Below, one piece after another: positions 32,972 through 45,859 of a stretch of DNA of 64,000 nt; within the stretch, counting starts at the first letter, position 1; each line of letters starts with the position of its first letter. The translations under genes were made by a program, and so were the position numbers. The notes beneath the pieces are model-generated. The model saw only the letters and a list, made by a program, of their open reading frames with translations, ran no database searches and was not told the origin of the DNA. The stretch is from Jaltomata sinuosa (Eukaryota; Streptophyta; Magnoliopsida; Solanales; Solanaceae): NCBI GenBank assembly GCA_003996215.1, contig QJPP01000283.1, positions 712,501 through 776,500 of the forward strand, in the 5' to 3' direction.

Positions 32972-34572
32972 GCATTGAGGACAATGCTTCTTTCATGGGA
33001 GGGGGTGGATTTCATAAGGGAAAATGCCAATAATAGGCCCACCGAGAGGCGACTTTCATAAGGGAAAATGCCAAGTTTAGTTTAGAATTGAGTCCGTAAA
33101 TGTTTGTCCTGAAATAGGCCCACCGAAAAATTTTCTTGGTAAATTGTTTTTGAGAAAAGGAAAGGAAGAAGAGAAATGAATTATTGAGGAAAAGAGTTCT
33201 CTTGTCATGACTTTCACACTCTCGCTTTTGCTTGATTGACTCACAAACAAGTGTGTAATGAACTCAGAATAGCTTGTCAAAAATCATTTGCCTCAATTGA
33301 CTGTAGGACTAATGGATGAAGTCTTGTGGCATGATGCCTTGTGCAGTGAGGCTTTACCTTGATTGTTGTACATATGTGTCATCTAGAACTTTCCTTGAAT
33401 GTGATTCAAGGCAAAATTCTAGGTGTAACCAAGCTTATATAATGACCTTAGGCCCCTTTTGATTGTCACTTCACTCAAATGACCTCCCAATGACATCAAA
33501 CCCCAGTGAACCCCTTTGATCTTGTGACCATTCTTTGTAACACCTTGACCTCTTTGAAACCTCTAGCTTGGCACCCTCCTCCCTAATTGCTTGAAAATGA
33601 ACTATAGGCTAAAAGCCTAAGTTTGGGGGGGGGGGGAAACAAAAAGATAACATAGGCAAATGCCTAAGTTTGAGGCAGTGCATGTGATCAAATGAGGAGA
33701 AGAAAAGGAATGCACTTCATATGCAAGGTAGAACCTTAAATAGAGAATTGAAAATTTCTCCAAAATATCAATCCAAACGAGCAAATTTAAAAGCAAAAAT
33801 AGGTGCTACAAAGTTAAGGTGAGATAAGGTGTGAATGATCATGAGGTTAAAAGGAGAAATCGTGGGTTGTGTGAGGCAGAAATAAGGTGAAGTTGAAAAT
33901 CGAAAGATGTGAGCGGTGTTTGAAAAAGAAAACAAAGAGAATTAGGGAGGTGTAGTCACTTGAACCAAATGATATCCTCACCTTAGCCCTAGCCAACATT
34001 ACAACCTGCAAGTCCTTGGTGATTCCAAGTTGGCTACCCTACATTAGTGGCAATTTACATGAAGGGCAAGCCTATTGTTAGATACGCATGCTCTTGAACT
34101 TATTTGAGATAGTGAGAGTCTTCTTGGTTCTCCCATAATCCCATATTATGTGAATGGAATGATTGTGAGTGGGATTCTCTCTTGTGGTGAATGGCATCAT
34201 GCAATCGAATTGAAACATGAGTCTCTATTTCAATTGAGGGGAATGAATGAGATAATTTGTGTGGCAAATCTTGAGGCAAACCTTGAAGGTATATACCAAT
34301 GACTTGAGAAGCTTAAAATGTCCTATTTTGAATAGCAAATTCCCTTGATTTTTAAAAGAGATGTGATGTCCTTTGAGCAAAAAGGTTTTGAAATGAGAAA
34401 TTGCCTTGAGCATGTGGGGGTCCAAATTGAGATAAGCATAGTAGTTGAGTCTTTTGGTTGTTTCTTTTTCTTAAATTTTTAGTGTAGAGTAGTTTTGGTG
34501 CCTTAATTTAGTCTTAAGCATAATTCATTCCTTGATTTGTAAATATCTTGCTTGAGGACAAGCAATAGTTCA
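32972..34572 (+). other. 3' UTR of element B
   Basis: 1.6 kb without a coding frame. It starts with two copies of TTTCATAAGGGAAAATGCCAA (about 33009 and 33053), contains a 12-G run at 33625-33636 after CCTAAGTTT, and matches the 3' UTR of the array units in reverse. Confidence 0.75.
33625..33636 (+). other. Internal G run resembling a second polypurine tract
   Basis: AAGTTT followed by 12 G, with the same lead-in as the real polypurine tract (AAGTTTGGGGG) at 34573. INT1 (12 C at 37604-37615) and INT3 (7 C at 53720-53726) keep it. Confidence 0.45.
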
Positions 34573-34584
34573 AGTTTGGGGGTT
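34573..34584 (+). other. Polypurine tract of element B
   Basis: AGTTTGGGGGTT directly before the 3' LTR start TGATAAG. The array units have the same tract in reverse (36651-36662, 43509-43520, 52765-52776). Confidence 0.82.
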
Positions 34585-36100
34585 TGATAAGTCGGTAATC
34601 TAAAAAATTATTGAGCCTATATCCATGAATTATTGCCATGTTTTGAATCTATTTAGAGGGTCTTATGGCCTTTATTGATGTCTATGCAGGTACTTTGGTT
34701 AGAAGATGAAAAACAAGGATATGGACCCTAAAAGGAGCTAAAAAGGAACTAAGTGTGAAGAGTTTGAAACAACTTGAGAATCTGTTACGAGGTGCGGTGG
34801 CTGTGTGACACGCATAAGCCGAGGTGTGTTCGCACCTCCTCTGCATGATGCTGCAAAGTCGACTGAAGATTCTGCTAAGGATTGCGGTCGACATGCGATG
34901 TGCACATCCTGTGGTGCGAAATGCACCACATTTGCACAAAGCCTTCCTATGCGGTTGAAGTCACTGGTCTAAACTAAAGCAGGGTGCAACACTCACACTG
35001 TGACGTGCGAATTGCACATCGCATCGTACACCACCCGGAGGGAAATTTTGTCCTAAATTTATGTGACGATTTGGGAGCATATAAAAGGCAATTTTAGGCC
35101 TATTTTGTATATAGATTTCAGAGTAGAGATTTTTAGAGAGAACTTGGAGATATTTTTGATTTGTAAACACTTTTCTCCATCTCCCTTGAGAGAGGGTTTT
35201 TAATCTAATCCTTTGGTTAACAAATTGTGTGCTAATTTGACTCTAGAAATTGTGAATCAACTACAATGGATGAGAATTTGATTTACCCAGCTGGTATATC
35301 TTCTCCCCCTTCTATGAGTGGCTAATTTCTCTTGCCTAGGGGTGTATTTATTATGGGTGTGTACCTAATGGGTGTAGGTGTTGCTAAATCACACTTATAA
35401 TTGCTTATATGATATGGGTCTAGTAATTTCACCATGTTTTAATCTAATAATATGTGGTTGTAAACATGAATTTACCTTACTTGGCTACTTAGTTGCTCGA
35501 GAGAGAATTTTGTAGTTGTGGATGTGAAATTGCTAGTGGGTACTTGGGAATCCACTTAGATTTGAGGCTAGACATAGCTCCAATTGCGGAATCTCCCATT
35601 TAAGGGTCCGAGGTAGAAATAGGACAACCTCCCCAGGCAAATGTTGGTTGGTTATTTAGCACAACAAATAATGTTCTAACCAAAATCATCAGATATGTGG
35701 ATGTTGATCGAGAGATAGCATTCCACACTTATGAGTTATGACCAACGCTACCCGTGTTACTAGGTGAGAATTTGAGTGAATTAGTGATCACACTATCCTA
35801 TACCAAACGCCCCATCAGAAATGCACCCCTAGTTATCAAGTTCTATTTGGTACAACCATCTCAATTTTATAGCTTTTACTTGAATTGAGTTAGTAGTGAT
35901 AACTTTCCCAATTCCCCTATTTTATTGCTTTGGTTTTGCTGAACAACTACTCTCACTTTGAAATCGCTTCGTAAAATCTCTAATGAGCTAAATCAGGTCC
36001 CTTGGGTTCGACCCCAACATCCATTGGGTTATAAATATTGTTTTGACTACGCGATCGTCGTGGCCTCCTTAATTGGAGAGCACAATTTGAGCTTTCATCA
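34585..36100 (+). repeat. 3' LTR of element B
   Basis: 1516 bp from TGATAAGTCGG to CTTTCATCA, followed by ATACT. TATAAAAG at 35080-35087 is a likely promoter. A GTGCG/CGCAC array occupies 34790-35035. Confidence 0.9.
35080..35087 (+). promoter_or_regulatory. TATA box of B's 3' LTR
   Basis: GCATATAAAAGGC. The counterpart in the 5' LTR has drifted to TTTAAAAG; array LTR2 has TATAAAAG in reverse at 43006-43013. Confidence 0.6.
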
Positions 36101-36105
36101 ATACT

Positions 36106-36650
36106 TTCCTAAAATGTCACTAATTTTCTAGACAAAATTGCCTTTCGGATGGCGTGCAACGCGACATGCAGTTGGTATATCGTGATGTGCACGTCGCACA
36201 CCGTCTTTAGTTGCACCAGTGACTTCAGCTAATTTGGATTTTTATACTTTCCCAAAACGTCACTAATTTTCTGGAGAAAATTGCCCTTCGGGTGGCGTGC
36301 AACGCAACATGCAGTTTGTACATCATGATGTGCACGTCACACATCAACCGCACCCCTTAGAAGATTCTTCAATGACTTTTGTGGCTCTATGCAGTGCAGG
36401 TGTGTTCCTCACCACAGCTTGTGCGTGTCGCACGGGCACCTTATCTCAGGGCAGAATCTCCAACTTTTCTGATCACTTCACACTTCACTCCTTTTAAGCT
36501 CTTTTTGGGTCCATTTCCTTGTTTTTCATCATTTATCATAAGTACCTGCATAGACATCAATAAAGGCCATAAGAACCTCTAAATCTATTCAAAACATAGC
36601 AATAACTCATGGATAAAGGCTCAATAAGTTGGTAAATTACCGACTTATCA
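36106..36650 (-). repeat. Array LTR1, fragment c
   Basis: Continues fragment b after element B and ends CGACTTATCA at 36650, the reversed LTR start, followed by the polypurine tract. The three fragments together give 1561 bp, close to LTR2 and LTR3. GTGCG/CGCAC words fill 36160-36440. Confidence 0.88.
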
Positions 36651-38709
36651 ACCCCCAAACTTGAACTATTGTTTGTCCTCAAGTAAGATACTCACAAGGC
36701 AAGGAATGAATTATGCTCTAGATTCTATCAAGGCACAAAGGACTAATCTATACTAAAAATTAAGAAAAAGAATAAACAAAAAGACTCAAACAGAAGACTC
36801 AACTACAATGCTCATCTCAATTTGAACCACCACAATATCAAGGGAATTGGTCATTTCAAAACCTTTTCCAAAAGGACATCATTTCTCTTTCAAAATCAAG
36901 GGAATTTTGTCATTCAAAACAAGATATTTAAGCTTCTCAAGTCATTGGCATGGACTATCAAGGTTTGACTCAAGATTTGCCACACAACTTATCTCATTCA
37001 TTCTTCTCAATTGAAATATAGACTTCATATTTCAATTCGAGTGCATGATGTGACTCACCACAAGAGAGAATCCCATTCACAATCATGCAATTAACAAAAC
37101 CACGGGATTATAGGAGAACCAAGAAGACTCTCACTCTCTCAAGAAAGATCAATTGCACACACGTCAAACCATAGGCTTGCCCTTCATGTAAATCGCCACT
37201 AATGTAGGTTAGCCAAGCTCGGAATCACCAAGGATTTGCTGTTACGATGTTGGCTAGGGCTAAGGTGAGGATTTCATTTGGTTCAAGTGACTACACCTCC
37301 CTAACGTTCTTTGTCATCATTTAGAACACCGCTCAAATTTTCAAATTACAATTTCACCTTATTTCTCCCTCACACAACCCAATCTTCTCCCTTCCAATAA
37401 TGATCCTTCAAACTCCTTGTATCACCTTTGTTTGATAGCACCTAGTGTTGCTTTTTATTTTTGCTCATTGGATTGACTTATTGGAGTAATTTTAAATTCA
37501 AATCTAAGGTGCTACCTTGCACTTGAAGTGCATTCTTTTTCTTCTCCCCATTTGATCACATACACCCCTAAACTTAGGCATTTGCTTATGTTGTCTTTTC
37601 ATTCCCCCCCCCCCCAAACATAGGATTTTAGGCCACATTTCACTTTCAAGTAATTAGGGAGGACATGTGCCAAGATAGAGATCCTAAAATGTTCAAGGTG
37701 TTAACCAGGTCCCAAAGAACAGTTACAAGCTCAAAGGGGTTCACTAGGATTGAGGTCACAGGAAGTCATTTGGGTGAAGTGGCTATCAAAAAGGTCCTAA
37801 GGTCATCTTCCAAGCTCGGTCACACCTAAAATTTTGCCTTGAATCACATTCGGGGAAAATTCTAGAGGACACCCATGCATGGTATCAAGGTAAAGCCTCA
37901 CCACACAAGGCATCATGCCACAAGACTTCTTTCATTAGTCTCAAAATCAATTGGGACAAATGACTTTCGACAAGCTATTCCGAGTTTATTACACACTCGT
38001 TTGTGAATCAATCAAGCCAAAGCGAGAGTGTGCAAGTCATGACAAGAGAATGCTTTTCCTCAAAAACTCATTTCGCTTCTTTCTTTTATTTTGAAAAATA
38101 ATTTGCCAAGAGAAAATTTTTGGTGGGCCCATTTTGAGAAGAGCAACTACCGACTTAATTATAAACTAAAACTCCATATTTTACCTTAAGAAAGTCGGCT
38201 CTCAATCTATCATAGGGAAACACCAACCCGGTTTGACACAAAAACAAATGAAAAAGAAAGATAAAGAAAACTTTGCTCCTTGGGAAAGAACCGCGGTATT
38301 AAGAAAACCCTTAGAGTTTAATTCTAAACTACTATTAACAAGGCGATATCCAAATTTTGCGCTCATGATTCATTTAAAAATAGGCCTTAGCATAGACCTT
38401 TAGAGAATTTGCAAAGCATGGGTAGTGAAACAATGGGGCGTGTAAGACCAACCCGGCAACACAATTAAAAATCAAGCCTGGCAAGGGCACAATTAAGCTC
38501 AAAACAAATTTAAACAAGAAAAAGGCCCGATAAGGGCAATAAGCATTACAATCATCCAAAATATGCCCGAGAAGGGAAATAAAAACAATATCTCAAGCCC
38601 AATCACGGGCAACCGAAAAAATGAAATTTAAGCCACCCCCTCCTTACAAAATAAGCATTTCCCTCAATGCTATTAGCTCAAGGGAAAGAAACGTGAACTC
38701 TCTTGAGGA
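36651..38709 (-). other. INT1 polypurine tract and 3' UTR
   Basis: Starts with ACCCCCAAACT (reversed polypurine tract). The UTR matches B in reverse and carries a C12 run (37604-37615). Near the ORF2 end it has hairpin-like GCCCGATAAGGGC words (38455-38615). A short hydrophobic frame (38559-38374) recurs in INT2 and INT3. Confidence 0.75.
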
Positions 38710-38935
38710 CTATGCCTCATCATCATCATCATCTGCAACTGCAGCCTCATCATCTATCTCTGCATCCGCATGACCAAGTAGCTCCTCATCATTATCCGCA
38801 AGGGATGGCATGAAGTTGTGCAAGGGACTAGTAATGTTGCGAGGCTGGGGTAGGGTGTTCAAATTGTCCTCCTCCACTGCGGCTTTGCCATTTTCCTTGT
38901 TAAGGTTCTTCTGTATTTCTCCTGCTAGAAGACAT
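38710..38935 (-). pseudogene. ORF2 remnant of INT1, central domain deleted
   Basis: ATG 38935 opens MSSSRRN as in B. After ten codons the frame stops, and a neighbouring frame continues with an acidic C-terminus (HADAEIDDEAAVADDDDDEA) to TAG at 38710. About 1.2 kb that codes the transposon-protein domain in B is absent. The same short form is present in INT2 and INT3, so the loss predates the array. Confidence 0.7.
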
Positions 38936-40195
38936 GTGCTGCATATAGAGATTGTGATTTAAAAACAATAACAAAATCTAAAAAGAAGTTAACAAACTAA
39001 AAAAATGGAATGCAACTAAGTAGAAAACAAAGTAGGGGTCTGATGGCTCGTTAGAGCCACATGCAAACCGCACCATAGGAAGTGTGCATTGCATGTGCTC
39101 TGCACTAGCTAACAGAACCCTACAAGAGTTTTTCCACTATGGTACAAAGCTGGTGCGGACCGCACCAACCAAAGTACGCGCACACCAGGTTTCCCCTCTC
39201 GAAGCAGTGAACTGGCCTTTTTTTCAACATGGTGCGAGGCCTTGTGCGACCAGCACATCAAGATCTATGCATAACATGCGAAACATAAAAAGGCACAATT
39301 AGAATTTTTGGTTCCTTGTGTTCTTGTAAATTAGGCATGTGATTCAAAGAGAAAGATGTACTTAGACACTTGGCACCACGCAAAAAACCAACAATATTTA
39401 AATGAAAAGGACAAGGGATATACTGACCATAAACTTTTGGGTACCCAGACTTCCCCGGATTTCCATTGACAAAAACAACAAACAAGAAAATAACTTAACG
39501 ACTTCCCTTAAGATGGATGTTACCCCGTCTATCATCGGGAACATAAAGCTCTCACTTGTAAAAATGGGCACCAATAAATTTAGCAACAACTAACCCCTCC
39601 CCACAAAATATCAAACACCCAAAGATAATTTTCAACAAAGAGCCATGGGCATAGAAGGAACAAAATTCAGCCCCAACAATCAATTTTAAGCAAAACCTTA
39701 TGACAAACGTCAATTTTCCCTTAAGAACGATGTCACCCAATCTATCATCGGGCCAAACTATTTGTCAATCACAAGTGGGTTACTCAGACTTCACCCAAAA
39801 CTCAGATTTCAAGGCTAAAAATCACTACCAATCAACATGCATTAATGAAATTCAAGTTCTACCAAGTTGACAATAAGCTAAATTATCAAAACAACTAAAA
39901 ATTAGGGACCCAAATTTTTTGGATCTCACCCAAAATCAACATGGCAATTCTATTAAGCATGCTTCACAATATGAGTTATGAACCTTCATAAAAACAAGTA
40001 TTTAACATCGGAGAACTTTCCACAAATGAAGATTAAGCGGAGAGGAGTAGAAATTGGAGATTTTGAAGAACAACGATAGTGACCCAATCAATTTTCCTGG
40101 AGAAACAACTGGCGGCGATAGTGGTAGAGTTGTGGAGTGGTGGAGATGGTTGGGTGAGAGAAGAAGAAGATTTTGAAAAATTCAAATTTACCTTT
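38936..40195 (-). promoter_or_regulatory. INT1 intron-like region and reduced leader
   Basis: In sense: reduced leader (40195-40025), donor position TTGTGGAAAGTTC (GT changed to GA) near 40020, AT-rich intron-like text with a GTGCG array (39055-39290), and TATATGCAG right before ORF2 (AG at 38939-38938). The TATA and most of the leader seen in INT2 and INT3 are deleted here. Confidence 0.45.
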
Positions 40196-40606
40196 CGTGT
40201 GCCGTGATATGTGATTCGCACCACCCTTGCTGCGGACCACATGGAGTGGTACACATCACCTTTTTTCTCCCTTGGTTTGCCTAGGCATCTGGTTTGCCAT
40301 GCGATAGATGTGTGATGCGCCATTGGGCTCGAGCAGTCCATACAGACCGGCACACATCACCTCTAATATTTCTATTTTATCCCAGGCCTTCTATTTTTGT
40401 GTGCGGTGAGCCGTGCTACACACACAATGTCTCATGCGGTCCGCACGATCTGCCACACATCCAATTTTGTCTTTTTTTCTAATCCATGCATTCCCTACAA
40501 ACACACCAAAAACAACAAAAGATAACCAAAAACAAAGGAAAGAAACTTGGGTTGCCTCCCAAGCAGTGCTTGATTTAACATCACGGCTCGATGATACTAC
40601 CTCAAA
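40196..40606 (-). other. INT1 spacer with GTGCG/CGCAC array
   Basis: Non-coding, words at 40200-40470, equivalent to 30040-30330 of B. Confidence 0.6.
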
Positions 40607-41882
40607 TCAGTCATTCTTTGGATTGGTGATGGTATTACTGGGCAGTGTCCCCTTCATCCTCGAGTTTATTTGGCTTGAGAGGTGGTTCATTTGGGCCTCA
40701 AGATGCTTGATCAAGGCTGAGTGAGAGCTCACAGTTTGATGAAGTGTTGTGACTTTACTCATTAGCTCACTCGCTCCAGTATTTATCGTATCCACCTTCT
40801 TGAGAAACAAGGACAACATGTCCTCTAGATTTGAATGACTAGGGTTCCTTGTGCCTGGTTAGTAGAGAGAGTCTGCTTTGTTCGGAGGTATATAGGGATT
40901 TGAGCTCTGGTGATTGAAGCGATCACCATCTTTGTCTCTATCACGCCAATTTCTGTCCCTTTCCTTATCTCTTATATAACTTTGGTTCTTCTCCCTTGGG
41001 AGATAATACCCTGGGTGAGAACCCACTGATATAAAACATTGTTCAACCAGCGACAACTGTCATCAACTCTGCATCACTTGCTTTAATTTCTGGTGTACTT
41101 ATAGCATTCACAGCTTTCGCACCACCTACTCCCATTACATGCTTAGCAATCAAGTCAATTTGAGTCATCATCTTGGCCATTGACTCATCCCGCTCCTCAT
41201 ACCTTTTTCTCTTTTCATTGGTCAAGATGGATGAGGGCGTTCCTGAAGTTGGCACATCCGCTTCTCTCGTATGCCAAGCTTGGTTGGTCTTTTTCATTTA
41301 CTCTAACAAAATCGAGGCAATGGGAAATTCTAAGTCCATGAAGGTTCCACCTCCAAGGTTGTTAGCCACCGACTTATTCATAGAGTTCTATGTCCGAAAT
41401 AATCTTTGGAGCAATACATTGTACGATAACTCATAGTTTGGACACAAGACAAGCTTTTTTTTTAACCTTAACCAAACTTCATGTAGAGGCTCATCCGGGA
41501 GTTGCCTAAAATTGGTGATCTCATCTCTTAGCTGCATCATTTGAGATAGAGGAAAGAATCTCAATGTAAATGCCTCAACTAATTCAGCCTAAGATGTGAT
41601 ATATCCACTCGACAATTCTTCCAACCATGCCGTGAATTCCCCCATCAAGGAAAATGGGAATAGGCACAATTGGATGGTTTGTTTTAAATAATGTATGTTT
41701 GGCAAATCTCCACAAAATTCTGAATATGCCAGTTGGCATCTTCATGTGATCTTCCACCAAATAGGCCCTTCATCTGGATCAAGTGGAGCATGGTGCTAGT
41801 CACATAAAAGAGAGCATTTCCAACCAGCAGCGTTGGCATATATGAATCCGTCAACGCTCTCATTGTTGTTGGCCTCGCTCAT
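40607..41882 (-). pseudogene. gag: gag of INT1, decayed
   Basis: Sense start ATG 41882 (MSEANNNESVDGF). A deletion removes the GAIRLP segment and shifts the frame, then LHLIQMKGLFGG and HEDANWHI can be followed, a TAG (near 41590) shared with INT3, the capsid end, and good frames 41297-41043 (MKKTNQAWHTREADVPTSG, KMMTQIDLIAKHVMGVGG) and 40819-40607 (TLHQTVSSHSALIKHLEAQM). The protein type is the Retrotrans_gag of Athila elements. Several stops and shifts make it non-functional. Confidence 0.8.
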
Positions 41883-41979
41883 AGCCTAGCCGGCTCAATC
41901 ACAACACAAACAAAAGTAAAAGAAGAAGCACTCTCTAAGTGATTTAAAATCTACAATCAAAAATAGCTATCAAATCAAG

Positions 41980-41997
41980 TCTCAGGCAACGAAGCCA
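41980..41997 (-). other. INT1 primer binding site
   Basis: Minus strand TGGCTTCGTTGCCTGAGA, a drifted tRNA-Asp site, four bases from LTR2. Confidence 0.75.
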
Positions 41998-42001
41998 TTT
42001 T

Positions 42002-43508
42002 TGATAAATGCTCAAACGCACTCTCCCATGAAGAAGTATCGTTGATCGTCAAGAAAAACAATTTTATAAGTACCCAACGGATGTCGGGGTCATACCCACT
42101 GAGAGTTGGTGATAGAAATGTAATGATTGTATTGCAATGACTTCACTAAGAGAGTAAATATTTAAATGCAAGAAAGTAAATTATTGGGGGAATTGGGATT
42201 CAGTCACAAAGATCACAATTCGTAGCAAGGCGGTAAATTAAAATGGGTGTACAAATGAGAGTAGATGACTAGGGATGTGTATCCAATGGGGCTTTAATAT
42301 AGGATAGGGTGTTTGTCTATTCACACTTATTCTCTCTCATTGACATAGGTAGCCTTGGTCATGGGTATGGATTCTTTATCTCTCGATCAACAACCATGTA
42401 TCCGTCAATCTCGGTTAGAGCACTATCGGTTAAATTATCAAACAACCAATATCAAGCTTGGGGAGGTCACACTATCTCTAGCTTAGACCCTTAAATGGGT
42501 GATCTGCCGATATGAGCTATTTCTAGCCTCAAATCTGAATGGAGTCCCAAGTTCCCAATAGTAATTTCACTCCAGAAACTATGAAATTCTCTTTCAAGCA
42601 ACAATATAAGCAAGTAATAAAAATTAATGTTTGCAACCATCAATTTTAGGATTAAAACTTGGTGAAACTACTAGACCCATGTCAAATAAACAACTATATG
42701 TAAGAATTAACAACACCCACACCCATTTGTCAAGCACCCATTATCAACACATCCCTAGGCAATTGAAATTATCTTCTCATAATAAAGGAATGAGATATAC
42801 CAAATGGGTAAGTCAAATTCTTCTTCATTCAAGTGTAATATAATGTTTTAAGCTCAATTTTTGTTCACAAATGGTTAACAGAGATTTGGAAGAGACAATG
42901 GATTGAAACCCTCTTCTTCTTGGAGAGGAAAACTTCTTCTCAAAGCTAAAATTACTTGCAAATATTCAAAGCTAAAGGATCTCTTTACAAGTGTGCCTAA
43001 ATTGGCTTTTATACTATTCCAAAACATCACTAATTTTTTGGAAAAAATTTCCCTTCAGGTGGTGTGCGATGCGACGTGCGGTTCTCACATTGTGATGTGA
43101 ATGTCGCACACCACTTTTTTTTGTACCAGTGATTTAAACTTATATTGGAGGCTTCGTGAGAAGGAGGTGCGGTTCGCACCATGAGTTGTGTGCGTCGCAC
43201 AATGACCGCACCCCTTAGTAGATTCTTCAGTGACTTTTGTGGATCTATGTGGTGTAGGTGCATTCTGCACCACATCTTGTGTGTGTCACACGGCACCGCA
43301 TCTCAGGGCAAAATCTCCATCTTTTCCGATCACTTCACACTTCACTCCTTTTAAGCTCTTTTTGAGTCAATTTTCTTTGTTTTCCATCATTGATCATAAG
43401 TACCTGCATAGACATCAATAAAGGCCATAAGAACCTCTAAATCTATTCAAAACATAGCAATAATTCATGGATAAAGGCTCAATAAGTTTGTAAATTAATG
43501 ACTTATCA
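42002..43508 (-). repeat. Array LTR2
   Basis: 1507 bp from TGATAAATGCTC to GACTTATCA. It is bordered by a primer site on the left and a polypurine tract on the right, so it serves as 5' LTR of INT1 and 3' LTR of INT2. TATAAAAG (minus) lies at 43006-43013 and GTGCG words at 43055-43300. Confidence 0.9.
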
Positions 43509-45029
43509 AACCCCCAAACTTGAACTATTGCTTGTCCTCAAGCAAGATACTCACAAGGCAAAGAATGAATTATTCTCTAGATTGAATCATGGCACAAATG
43601 ACTAATATATACTAAAAATTAAGAAAAAGAATAAACAAAAAGACTCAAACAATAGACTAAACTACAATGCTCATCTCAATTTGAACCACCACAATATCAA
43701 GGCAATTGGTCATTTCAAAACCTTTTTCAAAAAGACTTCATTTCTCATTCAAAATCAAGGGAATTTTGTAATTCAAAACAAGATATTTAAGCTTCTCAAG
43801 TAATTGGAATAGACCATCAAGGTTTTCCTCGAGATTTTCCACATAACTTGTCTCATTCATTCCTCTCAATTGAAATAGTGAATTCATGTTTCAATTCGAG
43901 TGCATGATGCCACTCACCACAAGAGAAAATCCCACTCATAATCATGTAATTCACAAAACCACGGGATTATAGGAGATCCAAGAAGACTCTTACTCTCTCA
44001 AGGAAGTTCAACTGCACACACATCGAACATATGCTTTCCCTTCATATAAATCGCCACTAATGTAGGGTAGCCAAACTCGGAATCACCAAGGACTTGCGGG
44101 TTAGGATGTTGGCTAGGGCTAAGTTGAGGATTTCATTTATTTCAAGTGACTACATGTCACATCCTGAGGCTACCCCCTAGACGTAACACGAGACTTAGGA
44201 CCGCAATTTCCCTAAGCTAACCCCTTGGTCATAGCATACTCAAGCATAACAAAGATAAGTGAAAGCATAATAGATAAATCCGGAATCACATAGATATGTA
44301 ATCAAGTCAAATAGAAATACAAAATACGAAAAGACACTCGAACACTGTCTATGTCTGAAAAGCCTCTACATAACATAAGGAGTTGCTAGGACAAGACCCT
44401 AGCTAACTCGAAGTACGGAAGTCAGAAATCAACAAAACTGAAACATAACTAGTCCTCGACCTAAGAGGACTCACCAACCACTGACAGAAAGTGGCCTGGG
44501 AGCTCTAACCACGTGTTTGGAAAGGAACATCTCAATCTACATCATCAAAGGATGTAGCACAAGATATGTGTTAGTACTATAGGATGACCGATGCATAAAT
44601 CATGATAAAAACAATTTAAAACATGCTTAAGAATGAACTTGTTACTTAAAGAAGGACCATGAATAAATATCAAGGTATAAAACATAAAACATGAAATAAA
44701 GCTTAAGTTTCATAGTATAAAATCATATAACTTCATAGCTTGAAAATAAACATGTGGGAGTTTCTTTTAACCGACATAAACCATGCTGAGCTATATGGAG
44801 TCCGATGTATACGCCCTATCAAAAAGACCTAATATACCTTGCCAGGGTATAGAGGCATGACTGTGGCATGATCACTAAAATTTGATGCCCAAAAGAGGGA
44901 ACTTAGAACCTACAGGGGCACATAGTTCTGGGACCCTGGGTACTCTAACCCGGTCCAACTCGGTGCTAAATACTACTCCCAAGACATATAACATGTGCTC
45001 ACATACATGTGACATATCTGATGCCAAAC

Positions 45030-45090
45030 TTGTTCATAACTTGTACATACTTGTTCATAACTTGTTCATACTTGTTCATACTTGTTCATA
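45030..45090. repeat. CTTGTTCATA tandem repeat
   Basis: Six near-identical 10-11 bp copies inside the solo LTR. Confidence 0.85.
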
Positions 45091-45859
45091 CGCCGGATCG
45101 CCATACTACTCATGAGTTTTAGTTTAGAAAATGGCTCATGAGCATTTATGGAACATCGAGTGTCTTGTCTTGCATAACACTTCATAACATAGAGAGACTT
45201 GCGTACTTCATGACTTGTAAAATTTGCATGGCCCTAGTTCAATTTCATAAAACATATACTTTCATAGAACATAGGAACTAGGCATGCACATGCTTGAAAA
45301 TCCATAAGGAATATGCTATCAAAATCTAATTTGCCTAAATCAACTTCATGCATGTAGAAATTTCCATGGTTAAACTTCAATTCATTAAATAAGAGGTAAC
45401 ATGTAAAAACCCATATGAAATCATGCAATTTAATAGAAATTTCATTATCAAAGCATGAGGAGATCATATTTAGCAAAACCCATAAGAATTGTATAAGAAC
45501 CCTAATTTGAAGATCATGGAATCAAAATTTGAATTAGGGGTTTTGGGCACAAGGGTGGAAGGAACCCATTGTTGATTATCCACATACCTTGATTGAAGCT
45601 AACCCACTTGAATTGAAAAGACTTAGGAGACTTGAACTTGGAGTTTGAGACTTGGAGTTTGAAACCCTAACTTGAATCTTGAGAAGATGGAACTCTTTTT
45701 TTTTTGGAAGTTGATTGAAAGAATGGGGGAGAACTTAGGTCAAGTGGGAATAAAAACCTTCCTGAATAGGCTTAAAACAAATTAGTATAGGAGTTAAAAA
45801 TATGGGAAATTAAAAAAATACCCCTGGATTAAAACTTGAAAAAGCTGGAAAAAGTCAGC

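Larger units (their letters stand above)
25879..36100 (+). mobile_element. Element B: pol-less Athila-like element with gag and ORF2, inserted in LTR1
   Basis: Starts TGATAAGTCG, ends CTTTCATCA, flanked by the perfect duplication ATACT (25874-25878 and 36101-36105). Order: 5' LTR with a nested solo LTR, primer site, gag, spacer, leader and intron-like region, ORF2, 3' UTR, polypurine tract, 3' LTR. Without the nested insertion it is about 8.9 kb. No RT, RNase H or integrase is present, so it must have moved with proteins of a relative. It resembles the TR-GAG class (LTR elements encoding only Gag), but with a second ORF. Confidence 0.9.
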
